DNA of 64,000 bases from Phascolomyces articulosus (Eukaryota; Mucoromycota; Mucoromycetes; Mucorales; Lichtheimiaceae): NCBI GenBank assembly GCA_025677815.1, contig JAIXMP010000005.1:1488001-1552000 (forward strand). Reading direction: 5' to 3'. A model generated the notes under the pieces. That model saw only the letters and a program-made list of their open reading frames with translations. It did no database searches and was not told the origin of the DNA. Positions 61,820-64,000 of the stretch are shown one piece after another; the first letter of the stretch is position 1, and each line of letters begins with the position of its first letter. The translations under genes and the position numbers were made by a program.

Positions 61820-64000
61820 ATGACTGTTGAACAAATTCCTTCTCATCCCGTTCCTCAACGTCTTCTTGACGCATCCAAATGTCCAAAGCCTCATGTGAGC
61901 TCCATTGAACAATACAAGGCCATGTGGCAAGAAAGTGTAGATGACCCTGAAAAGTTCTTTGGCAACGTAAGTCCCTTTTGCATTTTATTAATATTATTAT
62001 TATATGTATCATAAAAAAACTAATTCACAAACTATTTATGAATGGATTAAAAAATTATTAGCTCGCCAAAGAATTGTTGTCTTGGTCCAAGCCTTTTGAT
62101 ACTGTAAAGCACGGTTCATTTGAAAATGGTGATATTGCTTGGTTTATGGGAGGTGAATTAAATGCTTCCTATAACTGTGTGGATCGTCATGCCATGAAGA
62201 ATCCTGATAAGGTAGCCATTATTCATGAAGGAGATGAACCTGATCAAGTTCGCAAGATCACTTATGGTGAATTGTTACGTGATGTTTCCAAAATGGCCAA
62301 TGTTTTGAAATCGCGTGGTGTTCGTAAGGGTGATAATGTCGCCATCTATATGCCCATGATTCCTGAAGCCATTGTTGCTATTCTTGCTTGTACTCGTATT
62401 GGTGCTCCTCATTCCGTTGTCTTTGCTGGTTTCTCTGCTGAATCTTTGCGTGATCGTGTGGTTGATTGTTCCGCTCGTGTCGTCATTACTTCCGATGAAG
62501 GTCGTCGTGGTGGTAAGAACATTGCTACTAAGCGTATTGTGGATGATGCTCTTGGTAAGGGTCAAGCCAATCAAGTGGAATCCGTCATTGTCTTTAAGCG
62601 TACCGGTACTCCTGTCCCATGGGTTGAAGACCGTGATGTTTGGTGGCACGATGAAATGGCCAAGGCACGTAGTGTCTGTGCTCCTGAACCCATGAATGCC
62701 GAAGATCCTCTCTTTTTGTTGTATACTTCTGGTTCCACAGGTACTCCTAAGGGTATTTTACATACTACCGGTGGTTACTTGTTAGGTGCTGCCACTACTG
62801 TCAAGTATATCTTTGATGTTCATCCCAATGATGTCTATGCTTGTATGGCTGATATTGGATGGGTCACTGGTCACTCTTACATTGTCTATGGTCCTTTGAC
62901 TTTGGGTGCTACTACTGTCTTATTTGAATCTACTCCTACTTACCCTAACCCTTCCCGTTTCTGGGATTTGATTCAAAAGCACAAGATTACTCAATTCTAT
63001 ACTGCTCCTACTGCTATTCGTGCCTTGCGTCGTTTAGGTGATCAATGGTTGGATGGTTATGATTTATCTTCTCTCCGTATCTTGGGTTCTGTCGGTGAAC
63101 CTATTAACCCCGAAGCTTGGAATTGGTACAATGAAAAGGTTGGCAAGAATCAATGTGCTATTGTGGATACTTATTGGCAAACCGAAACTGGTTCTATCAT
63201 TGTCTCTCCCTTGCCTGGTGCTATTGCTACCAAGGCTGGTTCGGCTACTTTACCCTTCTTTGGTGTTAAGCCCATGATTTTAGATCCTACCACTGGTAAG
63301 GAAATTACTGAACCTGATGTCACTGGTGTTTTGGCTATTTCTCAACCTTGGCCATCCATGGCTCGTACTGTTTATAACAACCATACTCGTTTCCTTGATA
63401 CCTACCTTAACCCCTATCCTGGAGTAAGTATTATTATTTTATGTGTATTTGAGATGATGTGGATAGAGTATATATATATATATATATATATATAATAAGT
63501 GGATTCCTAACTTTATTTTTACATTAGTTCTACTTTACTGGTGATGGTGCTTCCAGAGATGCTGATGGATACTTGTGGGTTCGTGGTCGTGTGGATGGTA
63601 AGTTTCTTGGAAATAAAAAAAAAAAATAGATTGGATTTGAGCTGAGTAGTAAAAAAAAATCAAATCTATGGGGGAAGGGAGGAACGATATATATTTTGGT
63701 GTGATAGTATTTTTTTTTTCATAAACTGACTAATCCATTTTTTTTATATACTTTCATTAGATGTCATCAATGTATCTGGCCATCGTTTATCCACTGCTGA
63801 AATTGAGTCTGCTTTAGTTAATCATGAAACTGTTGCCGAAGCTGCTGTTGTAGGTGGCAATGATGATTTGACAGGTCAATGTATTCATGCCTTTGTTTCT
63901 CTTAAACCTCACGTCGAAGCAGGTGAAGGTCTTGAAAAAGAATTAACTTTACAAGTACGTAAGATCATTGGCCCCTTTGCCACACCTAAGCGTGTTTATC
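61820..64000 (+). CDS. ACS1: Acetyl-CoA synthetase, 3' end outside window
   Basis: Makes acetyl-CoA from acetate, ATP and CoA in the cytosol/nucleus. Exons 61820-61966, 62062-63423, 63528-63597 and 63761 to the edge. Begins [23 protein letters not shown]-binding motif [63 protein letters not shown] (A5 motif); then [20 protein letters not shown] (A7) and [17 protein letters not shown] (A8 hinge). The catalytic Lys near the C-terminus (PKTRSGKI region) lies beyond the window. Codon choice is strongly biased to GGT, GCT, ACT, CGT and AAG, unlike its neighbours, which suggests high expression. All junctions are GT-AG and keep the frame. Confidence 0.97.

Noticed and set aside
1..64000. CRISPR array, tRNA or rRNA genes, secondary-metabolite cluster
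   Set aside because: No regularly spaced repeats, no tRNA/rRNA signatures and no clustered biosynthetic enzymes were seen by eye on either strand.

Overview
The window is nuclear DNA of a filamentous fungus, most likely an early-diverging one (Mucoromycota, probably Mucorales). Evidence: AT-rich DNA, short GT-AG introns in nearly every gene, intergenic (TA)n, poly-T and CA microsatellites, a BTG/Tob protein, a PKA regulatory-subunit paralogue, and decayed copies of a repeated hypothetical family that I recall from mucoralean genomes. Species cannot be named from the sequence. I rebuilt exon structures by joining frames across splice sites. Where full exon sums are given, they come to whole codons.

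Layout. 1-1188 (-): 3'(2'),5'-bisphosphate nucleotidase, running off the left edge. 2982-4766 (+): weak, possibly decayed transcription-factor-like gene. 4935-6373 (+): NSRP1-type splicing protein, convergent with a PKA regulatory-subunit-like gene (6471-7764, -). 9677-10854 (-): KDEL receptor ERD2. 12850-14072 (-): Rab1/Ypt1. 14714-15493 (+): F-box-like protein. 16523-18702 (-): plasma-membrane syntaxin. 19852-20795 (-): unrecognised multi-pass protein. 21.2-28.2 kb is gene-poor: a Mutator-like transposase remnant, an unrecognised gene with a frame break, a MITE-like element, long homopolymers and weak ORFs. 28987-30771 (+): bZIP factor. 31256-33093 (-): Atg27-like receptor. 33412-35136 (-): CDC50 flippase subunit. 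35922-36810 (+): BTG/Tob protein. 37231-38984 (-): RNase P/MRP subunit Rpp40. 39198-43385 (+): XPG/Rad2 nuclease. 43698-46789 (+): long-chain alcohol oxidase. 47-55.3 kb is a relic zone: two diverged copies of one intron-rich gene family, one with an LTR-like insertion and the other joined to a broken Tc1/mariner-type transposase. 56473-57922 (+): MTC1-like protein. 57926-61819: long gene-free stretch. 61820-64000 (+): acetyl-CoA synthetase, running off the right edge.

The intact genes are housekeeping genes, several of them for membrane traffic (ERD2, Ypt1, syntaxin, CDC50, Atg27); I see no biosynthetic cluster or operon. Alcohol oxidase and acetyl-CoA synthetase both feed fatty-alcohol/acetate carbon into metabolism but are 15 kb apart. 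I did not find a clear new biological system. The observations most worth following are the duplicated relic family with its insertions, a PKA regulatory subunit that lacks key cAMP contacts, a perfect inverted repeat beside a TATA box in an LTR-like insert, and an unrecognised gene at 23.7-24.7 kb.
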